Below are positions 26,824-36,013 of a stretch of 64,000 nt of DNA, piece by piece. The translations under genes and the position numbers were made by a program. The stretch is from Comamonadaceae bacterium ALPHA2B. Lineage in GTDB: Bacteria > Pseudomonadota > Gammaproteobacteria > Burkholderiales > Burkholderiaceae_C. The stretch spans positions 110,760 to 174,759 of the forward strand of contig SCOE01000009.1 in assembly GCA_005503065.1 (NCBI GenBank), written 5' to 3'. Within the stretch, counting starts at the first letter, position 1, and every line of letters starts with the position of its first letter. The notes under the pieces are model-generated. The model saw nothing but the letters and a program-made list of their open reading frames with translations. It had not been told where the DNA came from and did no database searches.

Positions 26824-27678
26824 TCAGCCGGTGTCGCCGCCCGCCACGGGCAGCGTGATCCCTGTGATGTAGGCTGCTTCGGCAGATGCAAGGAACAGGA
26901 TGGCTGCCGCCTGCTCGTCGGGCGTCCCGTAGCGCTTGAGGAAGGTCGAGGATATGGTCTGGTCGACGATGGCTTGGTACCAAGCCTGTTGCTCGTCGTT
27001 CATCTTTTCGGTGTTGCGCGGGATTCGGCGCGGGCCGACATCGGTGCCCCCCGGCGCCACCGCGTTGACGCGGATGCCGCACTGCGCGTACTCGAAGGCC
27101 AGGCAGGTGGTCAGCGCGTTCACGCCACCCTTGGCCGCCGAGTACGGCACCCGGTGGACGCCACGCGTGGCAGTGGACGAGACGTTGACGATTGCACCGC
27201 CGCCCTGGCGCAGCATGTGCGGCAGCACCGCATGGCAGCACCAAAGCGTCGGGTACAGCGAGCGATTGATCTCAGCAACGATCTGCGCCTCGGTATAGTG
27301 CTCGAAGGGCTGGACCCTGATCGTGCCGCCGACGTTGTTGACTAGCACATCGATGCGTCCGTTCAGTTTCGCGGCGCGGTTCATCATGCGGCGGCAGGCA
27401 GCGTACTGTTCGACATCGGCGATCAGCACGGTGGCGTTTCCGCCAGCGGCGCGCGCCTCGTCGGCTACTTCGTGCGCAATCTTCGAGCGGTCCGCGAGTA
27501 CCACGTAGGCGCCTTCTCGTGCGAGCGCGAGCGCGGTCTCGCGGCCGATACCCTGAGCGGCGCCAGTGACCACCGCGGTCCTGCCCTCGAAACGCCTGCG
27601 CGCCGGTTCGGACGTGCGCGCAGGCGCGGACAGGCGCTTGCCGGAGCCGTCGTGGGTGCGGTTTGATGCCTTTATCAT
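26824..27678 (-). CDS. benD: Benzoate cis-diol dehydrogenase (BenD-like SDR)
   Basis: A 284-residue SDR resembling 1,6-dihydroxycyclohexa-2,4-diene-1-carboxylate dehydrogenase. It has TGAAQGIG, the ADRSKIAHEVADEA stretch typical of BenD/XylL, NNVGG, the LYPTLWCCHAVLPHM block and Tyr-x3-Lys in YSAAKGG. It oxidises and decarboxylates the benzoate diol to catechol. A 30-residue N-terminal extension rich in Arg/Ser is unusual. Its start overlaps the stop of the aromatic-acid transporter, and benAB lie just upstream, so the set is co-transcribed. Confidence 0.88.
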   Translation of the reverse strand: MIKASNRTHDGSGKRLSAPARTSEPARRRFEGRTAVVTGAAQGIGRETALALAREGAYVVLADRSKIAHEVADEARAAGGNATVLIADVEQYAACRRMMNRAAKLNGRIDVLVNNVGGTIRVQPFEHYTEAQIVAEINRSLYPTLWCCHAVLPHMLRQGGGAIVNVSSTATRGVHRVPYSAAKGGVNALTTCLAFEYAQCGIRVNAVAPGGTDVGPRRIPRNTEKMNDEQQAWYQAIVDQTISSTFLKRYGTPDEQAAAILFLASAEAAYITGITLPVAGGDTG

Positions 27679-29009
27679 TGCTGGTACTCCGCAGCGGCCT
27701 CGGTGCGTTCTCTACCGATCCTGAGGATTACCAGGCCGAGAGCCGCGAGCGCCAGTGGAGCGATCAGCGCAAGATAGAATCCAGACGGGCCGCCCTTTTC
27801 GAGAAACCAGCCACCGCTCGCCGAGCCCAGAATCGCGCCAACGCGGCCAAGCCCGATCGCCCACCCCGTCGCTGTGGCGCGTAGCGCCGTTGGATAGACC
27901 TCCGCCACAACATAGTTGAGCACTAGTTGCTGTCCACCAATTCCTATTGCGGCACCTGCTCCCAGCGCCAGAACCAGCGTCCAGTTGGTGCCGCTGTGGG
28001 CAAGCGCGAAACACATCGCCATGCCGAGCAAGAACATGGCGAGGAGCAACATCCTGATGTTGACCTTTGGCAGGATGGTCGCAAGCGGAATCGCGAAGAT
28101 CACGAACATAGTGTTGACAACGACGGTTCCCAGCGGTGCGGACTCGGGAGCGAATCCGGTTGCCTTCAGCACGGTCGGAAACCACGACAGGAACATGAAC
28201 CATGCGACCCAGTTGAACATGTAGATCAACCAGATCGCGGCGGTGTTGCGCCCCAGGCGGCGGGAGAAGAGTGAGGCGACGCGAGCGGGGGCCTCCGCTT
28301 CGGGTACATGGTAGATGCCGCCGGCCGGCATGCTCGGTGCGATCTGACGCACGATGTGCTCGATCCTTCTGTTCGCGTCTTCGGACTTCGATCGTGCGAT
28401 AAAACGCAGCGATTCCGGTAGAGACGCGAGGATCACAGCGAGCAAGACCAAAGGCACCAGGCCGCCCACTATGAAAATTCCCTGCCACCCAGTGTGCGGC
28501 AGTATTCTAGAAGCAAGGAGCCCCCCGAGAATGGCACCGGCCGGCAAACCCAAAATGACGCTTGTCATCATCGTGCTGCGGCGATTCGCTGGGCAGTATT
28601 CCGCGGTAAGCGCCAGCACGATCGGCGTCGCGCCGCCCATGCCGAGTCCGGCGATGAAACGCAGTGCCAGGATTTGATCGGTGCTGGTTGCCCACGCCGT
28701 TGCAAGGGTAGCTCCGGCAAAGACGCCGACTGCCCAGGCCACCATCGGCCTCCGTCCGAACTTGTCTGCCAGCAGACCGAATACCATCGCACCCAGAACC
28801 ATGCCGACGATGCCCGCCGTCAATATCGGCGCAAGTGCGGCAGCCTTCAGATTGAAGGCCTGCAGGATAGCCGGCCCAGTGAAGGCCATGGCCTGTGTGT
28901 CGAAGCCATCGCAAAGGGCGACCAGGAAACAGAGTCCGAAAATCCTCCATTGCAGCGGACTAAGGCGCGACTGATCGATCAAATCCGGTATGGACGTGGT
29001 GGTGGACAT
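27675..29009 (-). CDS. Aromatic acid:H+ symporter, MFS (AAHS family)
   Basis: A 444-residue, 12-helix transporter of the BenK/PcaK type. The first helix contains ALCDGFDTQAMAF, with the DGxD motif characteristic of this family, and the loop after helix 2 carries LADKFGRRPM. The position between benB and benD suggests benzoate or a similar aromatic acid as substrate. Confidence 0.88.
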   Translation of the reverse strand: MSTTTSIPDLIDQSRLSPLQWRIFGLCFLVALCDGFDTQAMAFTGPAILQAFNLKAAALAPILTAGIVGMVLGAMVFGLLADKFGRRPMVAWAVGVFAGATLATAWATSTDQILALRFIAGLGMGGATPIVLALTAEYCPANRRSTMMTSVILGLPAGAILGGLLASRILPHTGWQGIFIVGGLVPLVLLAVILASLPESLRFIARSKSEDANRRIEHIVRQIAPSMPAGGIYHVPEAEAPARVASLFSRRLGRNTAAIWLIYMFNWVAWFMFLSWFPTVLKATGFAPESAPLGTVVVNTMFVIFAIPLATILPKVNIRMLLLAMFLLGMAMCFALAHSGTNWTLVLALGAGAAIGIGGQQLVLNYVVAEVYPTALRATATGWAIGLGRVGAILGSASGGWFLEKGGPSGFYLALIAPLALAALGLVILRIGRERTEAAAEYQQ

Positions 29010-29200
29010 ATGGTTTCCTCGTTATTCGATCGGACATCCGGGGGATATAAAGCTCGGACGCTTCTGCCTCGACGCCGGGAGCTGGTCGGCGTTGGGCAAT
29101 GGCAATCTCCGTCGGAATCCCGCAAGGCCGCTGGGGACAGCCGCTCCGGCGCCCACACGCTTGGTGCCCGCCCGCCCGACGACGCCTTCGCCGCCGCCGC

Positions 29201-29701
29201 TTACACGCTGTAGATGTCCAGCACCGTGTCGATCAGGTCGTTCAAAACCACGATCTTCTTCTTGCGGATGCGCCATCCGCCACCTTCGGCCGGGACGAGT
29301 AGGTAGTCGTAGCGGCCGAAGAAGTGCTGTTCCGCGTTGCGCCTGAAGAGGTGGGCGACGAAGCTCGCGCTGACGCTGCAGGTCCCGTCGGCCGCCGGCG
29401 TCGCCAGAATGTTCGAGACGACGTGGCAGGTGCGCGGCATCGGATTCGATGCCGCCGACCGCCCAGTGCGCAACCGGAACACGCGGTCCTCGAGGCCCGT
29501 ACGGTCGCCGTAGTAGATGAGCGATATCTCGGTCTGCGGGTCGGTGGTCAGCTCGTTGTCGGAATCCCACGAAGGGATCCAATACTCGGCCTGCCGGTCG
29601 AACAACGCGAGCCAGTCGTCCCAGCGCTTCTCGTCGACGTACAAAGCCTCGCGGTACAGCAGCTCCGTCACCGATTGCGTCGTCGTGCCGATGCCTGTCA
29701 T
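29201..29701 (-). CDS. benB: Benzoate 1,2-dioxygenase small (beta) subunit
   Basis: A 166-residue ring-hydroxylating beta subunit. The ATG at 29701 overlaps the stop of the alpha subunit by ATGA; the open frame further upstream is a shadow. BenB blocks are LLYREALYVDEKRWDDWLAL, ISLIYYGDRTGLEDRVFR and the TCHVVSNI strand. It forms the structural half of the alpha3beta3 oxygenase. About 190 bases without a gene separate it from the transporter downstream; I see no signal there. Confidence 0.9.
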   Translation of the reverse strand: MTGIGTTTQSVTELLYREALYVDEKRWDDWLALFDRQAEYWIPSWDSDNELTTDPQTEISLIYYGDRTGLEDRVFRLRTGRSAASNPMPRTCHVVSNILATPAADGTCSVSASFVAHLFRRNAEQHFFGRYDYLLVPAEGGGWRIRKKKIVVLNDLIDTVLDIYSV

Positions 29702-31032
29702 TGCCCGCCCTCCTGATCGACGGGGGCCATCAGTTGGGCCCAACGTGCATGCTGGGCGAGGAAGATGCCTTCATCGGACGCCTTGTGGCCGCTGCTACCC
29801 GGTTGGATGCCGAGTTCCTGCGCGAGGTCGTCCTGGCCGGCGACCTCGTGCGCTTGGCCGCGCGACATGTCGCTCCAGCGCACCACGCTGTACTGGCTGC
29901 AGCCCACCTGGCTCTCGTTGAACTCGGTCAGGTCGTCGGGCGTGGCCATGCCCGAGGCGTTGAAGAAATCCTCGTACTGGCGGATGCGCTTGGCGCGCAA
30001 CTCGGGCGCCTCGCCCACCGGCGCGAAGCAGTAGATCGTGACCTCGGTGCGGTCGACTGAAAGTGGTCGGAACATGCGAATCTGCGTGCCCATCTGGTCC
30101 ATCAGGAACATGTTCGGGTAGACGAGCAGGTTACGCGAGCGGTTGACAGCCCAGTCGGCCTTCTCCTTGCCCATCGAGGCCGCGAGTTCCTCGCGCCGCG
30201 ACCAGATCGGGCGGTCCTGCGGATTGGTGACGCTGGACCACAGCATGGTGTGGCCGTTGCCCAGGTCGTAGTAGCCGCCGCGGAAGCGGTTGAAGTCGCC
30301 CACCGCCATCACCTTCAGCGCCTGCCCGGCGGCATTGATCGCGGCGCGGTTCTTGATCATCTGCACGTAGTTGGCGTGCACTGAGTCGACGTGGTAGCCG
30401 TCGACGCCGTTCTCGGCCTGCAGCTTCCAGTTGCCGCGGTAGGTGTAGACCGAGCGGCCCTTGAGCACCTCGATGCCCTTGGGCGACTGCTCGACCACGA
30501 TGTCGATGAAGGTCTTGCTGTCGGCGAGATAGTCGATCAGCGGCTCGGCGTCGCGGTTGAGCGTGGCGAAGAGGAAGCCGCGGTAGCTTTCGAGCCGCAC
30601 CTTGGTCAGGCCGTGCTTGCTCTTGTCGAAGCCTTGCGGATACCCGGCACCGTCCTCATTCATTGGCGCCAGCAAGTTACCCTTCGCGTCAAACGCCCAG
30701 CCGTGGAAGCTGCAGACGAAGTTGCTCGCACTGCCCTTGGCATTGCGGCACAGCGTAGCGCCTCGATGCGAGCAGATGTTCACGAACGCGTTCAGCGCGC
30801 CGGTCTTGTCCCGGTTCACCACCACCGGCGTGCGGCCGATCCAACTCGTCACGTAATCCTTGGGCTTGGGCAGCTGGCTTTCGTGGGCGACGTAGACCCA
30901 CACTTTCTCCCAGACCCGCTTCTGCTCGAGCTCAAACAATTCGGGGTCGACAAAGATGCGCCTGTCTACGGCGCGCACGCCGTCCTCGTGGCGGACGACG
31001 TCGTCGAGCATGGTTTTCGGAGCAGCGTCCAT
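29698..31032 (-). CDS. benA: Benzoate 1,2-dioxygenase large (alpha) subunit
   Basis: A 444-residue oxygenase subunit. The ATG at 31032 has an AAAGGAA site upstream. The Rieske cluster ligands are in CSHRG and CSFHGW, and the mononuclear iron site in AENGVDGYHVDSVH. The C-terminal half contains TEVTIYCFAPVGEAPE and YEDFFNASGMATPDD, nearly as in characterised BenA/XylX proteins. It dihydroxylates benzoate or a substituted benzoate. No BenC reductase is encoded beside it, which is unusual. Confidence 0.92.
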   Translation of the reverse strand: MDAAPKTMLDDVVRHEDGVRAVDRRIFVDPELFELEQKRVWEKVWVYVAHESQLPKPKDYVTSWIGRTPVVVNRDKTGALNAFVNICSHRGATLCRNAKGSASNFVCSFHGWAFDAKGNLLAPMNEDGAGYPQGFDKSKHGLTKVRLESYRGFLFATLNRDAEPLIDYLADSKTFIDIVVEQSPKGIEVLKGRSVYTYRGNWKLQAENGVDGYHVDSVHANYVQMIKNRAAINAAGQALKVMAVGDFNRFRGGYYDLGNGHTMLWSSVTNPQDRPIWSRREELAASMGKEKADWAVNRSRNLLVYPNMFLMDQMGTQIRMFRPLSVDRTEVTIYCFAPVGEAPELRAKRIRQYEDFFNASGMATPDDLTEFNESQVGCSQYSVVRWSDMSRGQAHEVAGQDDLAQELGIQPGSSGHKASDEGIFLAQHARWAQLMAPVDQEGGQ

Positions 31033-31066
31033 GGCAGGTTCCTTTGAAAAGCGGTTGAAGCGGCCG

Positions 31067-32341
31067 TCAATTGGCCTTGACGGATTCGAAGCCAACGACC
31101 TTGCGGTAGTACTCCCAGAACCCGACGATCGAAGACTCGGTGACGAGGTGGTCGGCGTCGCCGCCGCGGCCTCCGCCCATCGCGATGAAGGATTGCTGGC
31201 GGTCGTCGCTGGCGACGGCGCGCTGAACGATCTCCACCGCCTCGCCGTCCTCCATCGAGATCAGCCCGGCGGGCCCGATGAGGTTGCCCTGCTTGAGGCG
31301 GATTCGCTGCATGTCCGCATCGTCGTCGGCGTAGCCGAACGAGGTCCACACCAGCTCGAAAGCGCCCGGTCCATGCGTCACGATCTGGCGCACCGCCAGC
31401 GTGTTGGCGATCTGCTGCACGATCAGGTTCGGGAACACCGACAGGATGACCAGCGTCACGCCGTCGTCGAACTCGCGCCGACCCGCAAGCAGCGAAGGGT
31501 CCTGCAAACGGAACTGCGCGTTGAAGCTGCGCATGTACTTGTAGATCTCCTGGTCCTTCTGCGCGTCGTTGCTGTCGGAACTCGCCTGCAGGAGCGAGTG
31601 GCGGTGATCGGCGTCGAGCGTCACGCCGCCCTTCTGCGACGAGCGGTAGGTGCCGAAGGTGGTGTGGAACAGGTGCAGCAGGCTGGCGTGGTACGGGTCG
31701 CGCGTGTTCTCGGCGTACAGCTTCCAGTTGCCGTGGACGTACTGGCGCAGGTCGCCCAGCACGCGCAGCGGGCGGCGGAAGATCCGTGCCATCTGCGCGA
31801 CGACCATCGGACCGAGGTAGTCGGCCAGCGCCGGTGCTTCGGCATCGAAGGTCGCGAACACAACGCCGTGCAGGCGTTCGGCGCGCAGCCGCTGCAGGCC
31901 GTGGCGGTTCATGTCGAAGTCCGCCGGCATGCCGCCCTGGCCCTTAATGCCCTTGCGAAAGGGCACGCCCACCAGCTTGCCGTCGGGCGCGTAACACCAC
32001 TGGTGGTAAACGCATTCGAGCGAGCTGCGGTTGCCGCGCAGGTCACGCACCACAAGTGCGCCGCGGTGCGCGCAGCGGTTGACCGTGACGTGCACCGCGC
32101 CGTCCGCCGCGCGCATCACGATCACCGGCGTGTCGCCGATGCGCGTCGTCTTGTAGTCGCCTGACCTGGGGATCTCGGCCTCGAGCGCGACGAACGACCA
32201 GTGCGGCCCGCGGAAGATGCGTTCCTGCTCGAGGCGATAGACCTCGGGGTCGGTAAACACGCGGTACGGCACGCGAAAGCCCGTTTCGGCCTCGCGGGCC
32301 GGGGCTGCTGCAGATGGGCGGGCGGAGGCTTCGTGCATCAT
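31067..32341 (-). CDS. Ring-hydroxylating dioxygenase alpha subunit, TphA2/AndAc/NagG type
   Basis: A 424-residue oxygenase subunit. Rieske ligands lie in CAHRG and CVYHQW, and the iron site in AENTRDPYHASLLH. Blocks such as KGIKGQGGMPADF, DGVTLVILSVFPN and NLIGPAGLISMEDGE are shared with terephthalate 1,2-dioxygenase (TphA2), three-component anthranilate dioxygenase (AndAc) and salicylate 5-hydroxylase (NagG). The neighbouring Rieske ferredoxin favours a three-component enzyme, and the PdxA-like gene favours a dicarboxylate diol product. The exact substrate is open. Confidence 0.9.
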   Translation of the reverse strand: MMHEASARPSAAAPAREAETGFRVPYRVFTDPEVYRLEQERIFRGPHWSFVALEAEIPRSGDYKTTRIGDTPVIVMRAADGAVHVTVNRCAHRGALVVRDLRGNRSSLECVYHQWCYAPDGKLVGVPFRKGIKGQGGMPADFDMNRHGLQRLRAERLHGVVFATFDAEAPALADYLGPMVVAQMARIFRRPLRVLGDLRQYVHGNWKLYAENTRDPYHASLLHLFHTTFGTYRSSQKGGVTLDADHRHSLLQASSDSNDAQKDQEIYKYMRSFNAQFRLQDPSLLAGRREFDDGVTLVILSVFPNLIVQQIANTLAVRQIVTHGPGAFELVWTSFGYADDDADMQRIRLKQGNLIGPAGLISMEDGEAVEIVQRAVASDDRQQSFIAMGGGRGGDADHLVTESSIVGFWEYYRKVVGFESVKAN

Positions 32342-32357
32342 GACGTCGGTCCTTGGG

Positions 32358-32846
32358 CTACAGGGGACGAACCATCAGGCTGTCGATGCGATAGGTGTCA
32401 AAGATGACGTGCTTCTCGGCAAAGCGGAGCACGCCCTGCTCGGCGACGATGCGATCCACGTACTTGCCGGCGCTGTAGATCGAGGTCTCGCCGTTGCTGC
32501 GCGTCTGCAGCACAGCGTAGTTGCACTGCGCGCGCACCTCGTCGCCGTCGCGCGCGGTGATGCGCAGGTTGCTCAGCAGGTGGCGGTGGTAGTGCAGTCC
32601 GTAGATGTGGGCCTGGCGCAGCGACACCACGCGGTCGACGAGCATGCCCCGACTGTCGCAGTCGATCGCCGCCGCCGGCAGGCCGCGGTCGGCGTTCTCG
32701 CGCGGCACGACGCGGTAGACGGCGCGCTCGACGAAGAGATCGGGCCACTGCTCCAGGCGGTCGTCGTCGATGATCTCGACGTAAGCGGCGAGCAGTTGCT
32801 GCACACGGAAATGCAAGGCTTCGTCCGACAGTTCACCCAGGATCAT
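32358..32846 (-). CDS. Ring-hydroxylating dioxygenase beta subunit
   Basis: A 162-residue beta subunit, 16 bases upstream of its alpha partner. It contains the LLAAYVEIIDDDRLEQWPDLF helix region in short form (IIDDDRLEQWPDLF) and the LRQAHIYGLHYHRHLLSN block seen in TphA3/AndAd-type subunits. It has no cofactor and contributes to the oxygenase hexamer. Confidence 0.9.
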   Translation of the reverse strand: MILGELSDEALHFRVQQLLAAYVEIIDDDRLEQWPDLFVERAVYRVVPRENADRGLPAAAIDCDSRGMLVDRVVSLRQAHIYGLHYHRHLLSNLRITARDGDEVRAQCNYAVLQTRSNGETSIYSAGKYVDRIVAEQGVLRFAEKHVIFDTYRIDSLMVRPL

Positions 32847-32861
32847 GGCTGCATGCCCCGA

Positions 32862-33218
32862 TCAGCCGGTGGTCGCATCGTCCGCGCAGGTGCCTGCGCC
32901 GAGCGCAGCGAAGACCTGATCGCCTTCGACCTTAACCGGATAAACCTTTAACGCCTTGGTGCACGGGAACGCCGTGACCGCGCCGGTGCGCACGTCGAAG
33001 CGGCCGCTGTGAAAGGGACACTCGATCTCGCAGCCGATGACCTCGCCTTCGGACATCGACGCCGCACCGTGCGTGCAGGTGTCGTCCATGACATAGAAGC
33101 CGTCGTCCAGCCGCACCACGGCGACCGGCTCGCGTCCGTCGACGGCAACCTGAAGGGCGTAGCCGGCCTCGACCTCGTCGGTTCGGGCGATGAAAGTGAA
33201 CTCCGAAGCGTCAGTCAC
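32862..33218 (-). CDS. Rieske [2Fe-2S] ferredoxin of a dioxygenase
   Basis: A 118-residue ferredoxin from a GTG at 33218; the frame is open far upstream but that part overlaps the PdxA-like gene. The cluster ligands are in CTHGAA and CPFHSGRFD (Cys-x-His and Cys-x2-His). It would pass electrons to the adjacent oxygenase. It is the only Rieske ferredoxin in the window; the matching FAD reductase is probably the one at 60117-61337. Confidence 0.9.
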   Translation of the reverse strand: MTDASEFTFIARTDEVEAGYALQVAVDGREPVAVVRLDDGFYVMDDTCTHGAASMSEGEVIGCEIECPFHSGRFDVRTGAVTAFPCTKALKVYPVKVEGDQVFAALGAGTCADDATTG

Positions 33219-33244
33219 GCGATATCCCAATGCCCTCGCGGGCG

Positions 33245-34267
33245 TCAATGCAGCTGCGGAAAGGCCCGTCCTTCGGCCAGCGAGCCGGCGGTGAGGATGG
33301 CGTTGCGGATCATGGTGTGGTCGGCGATGCCGCGGCCGACGATGTCGTAGGCGGTGCCATGCGCCACCGTGACGTGCGGATACGGCGGGCCGACGACGAT
33401 GGCCACGTTGCCGGCGAACGCGGCCGTCTTGATCGCGATGTGCCCCTGATCGTGGTACATCGCGAGCACGAGGTCGAAGCGACCTTCGACGCACTGCCGG
33501 AAGACCGTGTCGGGGCTGATCGGCCCGGTGGCATCGACGCCGCTGGCCCGCGCGCGCTTCACCCCGGGGGCGATCTGCTCCTCGTCCTCGGGACCTGCCG
33601 CGTGCGGGTTGAAGCCGGCAACGCCGATCCGCGGGGCCGCGATGCCCCACTGCCTTAGCGCGGCGTCGAGCTGGCGCAGCGACGAGGCAATCAGGCGCGC
33701 GGTGATGAGCTGCGACACCTCTCGCAGCGGCACGTGATCGGTGAGGTGCGCGATGCGCAGCGCACCGGAGGCGAGCAGCAGGTAGCTGCGGCCGGGCTTG
33801 ATCTGCACGACGCGGTCGAGCACGCCGGCGCTCTTCATCGCCACCGAACTGATGGGCGCCATCACGGTGGCCTGCAGGCGCCCCGAACGCGCCAGTGCAT
33901 CGGCCTCGTCAAGCCACGTTGCGCTGGCCCGTCCGCAGGCGGCGCTGTCCGCGCCGGGCGTGATGTCGGCGGGGTCGAGCGCGCCCGAGTCCAGGATCTC
34001 GATGACGTCACGGCGGCCGGTCAGGCGCTCGGGCGCATCGATGCCGCGCACCTTCAGGCCCAAGCCGCTCTGCGCCACGGCCGTGCGCATCGCATGTGCG
34101 CTGCCGATCAGCAAGGGCCGGCAGCATGCGTGCAGGTCTCCTTGCGCCCAGGCCTTGGCAACGACCTCCGGACCGACGCCGCAGGGATCACCGATCACGA
34201 TGCCGATGGTCGGCCGCGCAGATGACTTGCGACGCGCGGTCTGTGGATTGGGAGGAGAGGCTCGCAT
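33245..34267 (-). CDS. PdxA family dehydrogenase (TphB-like cis-diol dehydrogenase candidate)
   Basis: A 340-residue PdxA-fold enzyme. It has GDPCGVGPE near the start and metal-binding His residues at about 178 (TDHVPL), 222 (NPHAAG) and 272 (MYHDQGH). PdxA oxidises 4-hydroxythreonine-4-phosphate, but TphB of terephthalate catabolism belongs to the same family and oxidatively decarboxylates a dicarboxylate diol. Its position directly before a Rieske ferredoxin and a TphA2-like oxygenase makes that catabolic role more likely than vitamin B6 synthesis (inference). Confidence 0.85.
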   Translation of the reverse strand: MRASPPNPQTARRKSSARPTIGIVIGDPCGVGPEVVAKAWAQGDLHACCRPLLIGSAHAMRTAVAQSGLGLKVRGIDAPERLTGRRDVIEILDSGALDPADITPGADSAACGRASATWLDEADALARSGRLQATVMAPISSVAMKSAGVLDRVVQIKPGRSYLLLASGALRIAHLTDHVPLREVSQLITARLIASSLRQLDAALRQWGIAAPRIGVAGFNPHAAGPEDEEQIAPGVKRARASGVDATGPISPDTVFRQCVEGRFDLVLAMYHDQGHIAIKTAAFAGNVAIVVGPPYPHVTVAHGTAYDIVGRGIADHTMIRNAILTAGSLAEGRAFPQLH

Positions 34268-34323
34268 GCTGATTCAGAAAAGTCTCGTGATTTTGGCTTT
34301 TTATAGGAAAAAACTCCTGCGCA

Positions 34324-35346
34324 TTAACCCTCAGTCCTCGCCGCGCGGAGTCCGAGCCAGTGCTCGGCGTTCTCCTGCGACAAGCGCCGGCGTGTTGGTC
34401 CGTCGAACGGCAAGGCGCCCAGCCGTTCGGCGGGGTGACGGTCCATGATCGCGAACGGATAGTCGCTGCCCACCATCACCTGCGTAGCACCGAACGTTCG
34501 CACCAAGTGTTCGATCGCCGTGGCGTCGTAGACCAGATCGTCGACGTAGATGAAGCGCGCCGCTTCGACCGGCGGCACCGCCATCCGCTCGCGCAGCGCG
34601 GGGAAGGTCTCCCAGCCGAACTGCAGGCGCGGCAACAGCATGGCCAGTGTGCCGCCGCCGTGGCTGAAGGCGATGCGCAGCCGTGGGCACGCCTGCAGCG
34701 TGCCGCCCGTCAGCAGCGACGCGGCGGCGAGCCCCACCTCGCCGGGGAAAGCCAGCACCTGCTCCAGGATCGGCGGACCCACGAGGCGTTCCATGCCAGC
34801 CGGCCGCAGCGCATGCACGAACACCGCAACTCCCCAGCGTTCGGCAGCCTGGAAGAACGGCAGCAGACGCGCATCCCCGAGCGCGACGCCGTCGATGTTG
34901 CTGCCGATCTCCACGCCGGCCAGGCCGAGCCCGTGCACGGCGTGGTCCAATTCCGCGATCGCGCGGTCCACGTCCTGCAGCGGCACCGTGCCGAGGCCGC
35001 TGAAACGTTCGGGCGCGCGCTGCACCATCGCGGCGATCTGCTCGTTGAGGTAGCGCGCCAGCACCTGGGCGTCGTCGCCGTCGAGCCAGTACGACAGCAG
35101 TTCCGGCATCGGCGAGAGCACCTGCCGGCCGACCTGCATCGCCTCCATGTCGGCCAACCGCACCGCACAGTCCCAGCACTGGTGCGACACGGTCCGGTAG
35201 ACCCGGCCGTTGAGCATGACGTGCTGATGGCAGGCGTGCGCCGGCGCCATCGACGGCCAGCGCGCCCCGAGCCGGTGCCCAATGTACGGCGGGAACTCCT
35301 CCGGCACGACGTGGGTGTGGACGTCGATGATCGTGCTAGCGCTCAT
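34324..35346 (-). CDS. ACMSD-like amidohydrolase family decarboxylase
   Basis: A 340-residue amidohydrolase-2 protein. The metal site is visible: His10 and His12 (VHTHVVP), His178 (VFVHAL), His229 (FSHGGG) and Asp295 (GSDYPF). The layout is that of 2-amino-3-carboxymuconate semialdehyde decarboxylase and of gamma-resorcylate and carboxyvanillate decarboxylases. In this setting it could decarboxylate a ring-cleavage product or a dihydroxybenzoate. The overlap with the TetR start (35336-35346) indicates co-transcription. Confidence 0.87.
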   Translation of the reverse strand: MSASTIIDVHTHVVPEEFPPYIGHRLGARWPSMAPAHACHQHVMLNGRVYRTVSHQCWDCAVRLADMEAMQVGRQVLSPMPELLSYWLDGDDAQVLARYLNEQIAAMVQRAPERFSGLGTVPLQDVDRAIAELDHAVHGLGLAGVEIGSNIDGVALGDARLLPFFQAAERWGVAVFVHALRPAGMERLVGPPILEQVLAFPGEVGLAAASLLTGGTLQACPRLRIAFSHGGGTLAMLLPRLQFGWETFPALRERMAVPPVEAARFIYVDDLVYDATAIEHLVRTFGATQVMVGSDYPFAIMDRHPAERLGALPFDGPTRRRLSQENAEHWLGLRAARTEG

Positions 35347-36013
35347 GGATCACCCCCGCATTCCCGGGCACGCTCGAGCGATAGGCCTGCACGTAGTCGG
35401 ACAGCATGCGCTGCCAAAGCCCCAGCAGCCGGGCCACGCGTTCCGGCTCGGGCGCCCAAAGGTTGCGGATGCCGAATCCGCGTACCAAGCTCACAGTGAG
35501 CAGCAGCAGATCCTCCGACGGCTCCGGCGGCAGACCCAACTCCCGCAGTACCCCGAGCCAGGCGCGCTCCACCGGTCGTCGGTAGTCGCGCACGACGCGC
35601 TTGCCCGCTTCCGCGAGCGTCGGATCCTTGCCGCCGGCAATGAGCATGTCCAGACCCACGTAGAAGTATTCGCTGAAGTAGAACGCCTGTGCGTCGCGCA
35701 GCAGGGTCTCGAGCGGGCGGCCGGAACTCTGCGCGGAGGCGGCCAGCGCCAAGCCGTCGCCGAGCGCGACGGAGAACACATGCTCCATCGCCGCCGTGAC
35801 AAGTTCGTTCTTGCTTGGGAAGTGGTGCACCTGCGCGCCGCGCGACACGCCGGCACGCCGCGCCACCTCGACGGTGGTGAAGCCGGCGCAACCGCGGTCG
35901 CGCAACACCTCGAACGCGGCCTCGAGGATGCGCCGGCGCATGCGCTCGCTGCGCTCGACCTGCGTGCTGCGCACGGCCGGGTCGGCCGGCGCCTTGCTTC
36001 TACGCTCTGCCAT
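35336..36013 (-). CDS. TetR family transcriptional regulator
   Basis: A 225-residue TetR regulator with an N-terminal helix-turn-helix (ILEAAFEVLRDRGCAGFT, then VARRAGVSRGAQVHHFPSK) preceded by a basic tail. The C-terminal half (about 85-225) is the ligand domain. It overlaps both the MFS gene upstream and the amidohydrolase gene downstream, so it is expressed as part of the catabolic operon, consistent with autoregulation by a pathway compound (inference). Confidence 0.9.
   Translation of the reverse strand: MAERRSKAPADPAVRSTQVERSERMRRRILEAAFEVLRDRGCAGFTTVEVARRAGVSRGAQVHHFPSKNELVTAAMEHVFSVALGDGLALAASAQSSGRPLETLLRDAQAFYFSEYFYVGLDMLIAGGKDPTLAEAGKRVVRDYRRPVERAWLGVLRELGLPPEPSEDLLLLTVSLVRGFGIRNLWAPEPERVARLLGLWQRMLSDYVQAYRSSVPGNAGVIHER

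Noticed and set aside
33245..34267. Annotating the PdxA-fold protein simply as pyridoxine biosynthesis enzyme
   Set aside because: Operon context with oxygenase and Rieske ferredoxin and the TphB precedent make a catabolic dehydrogenase more likely.
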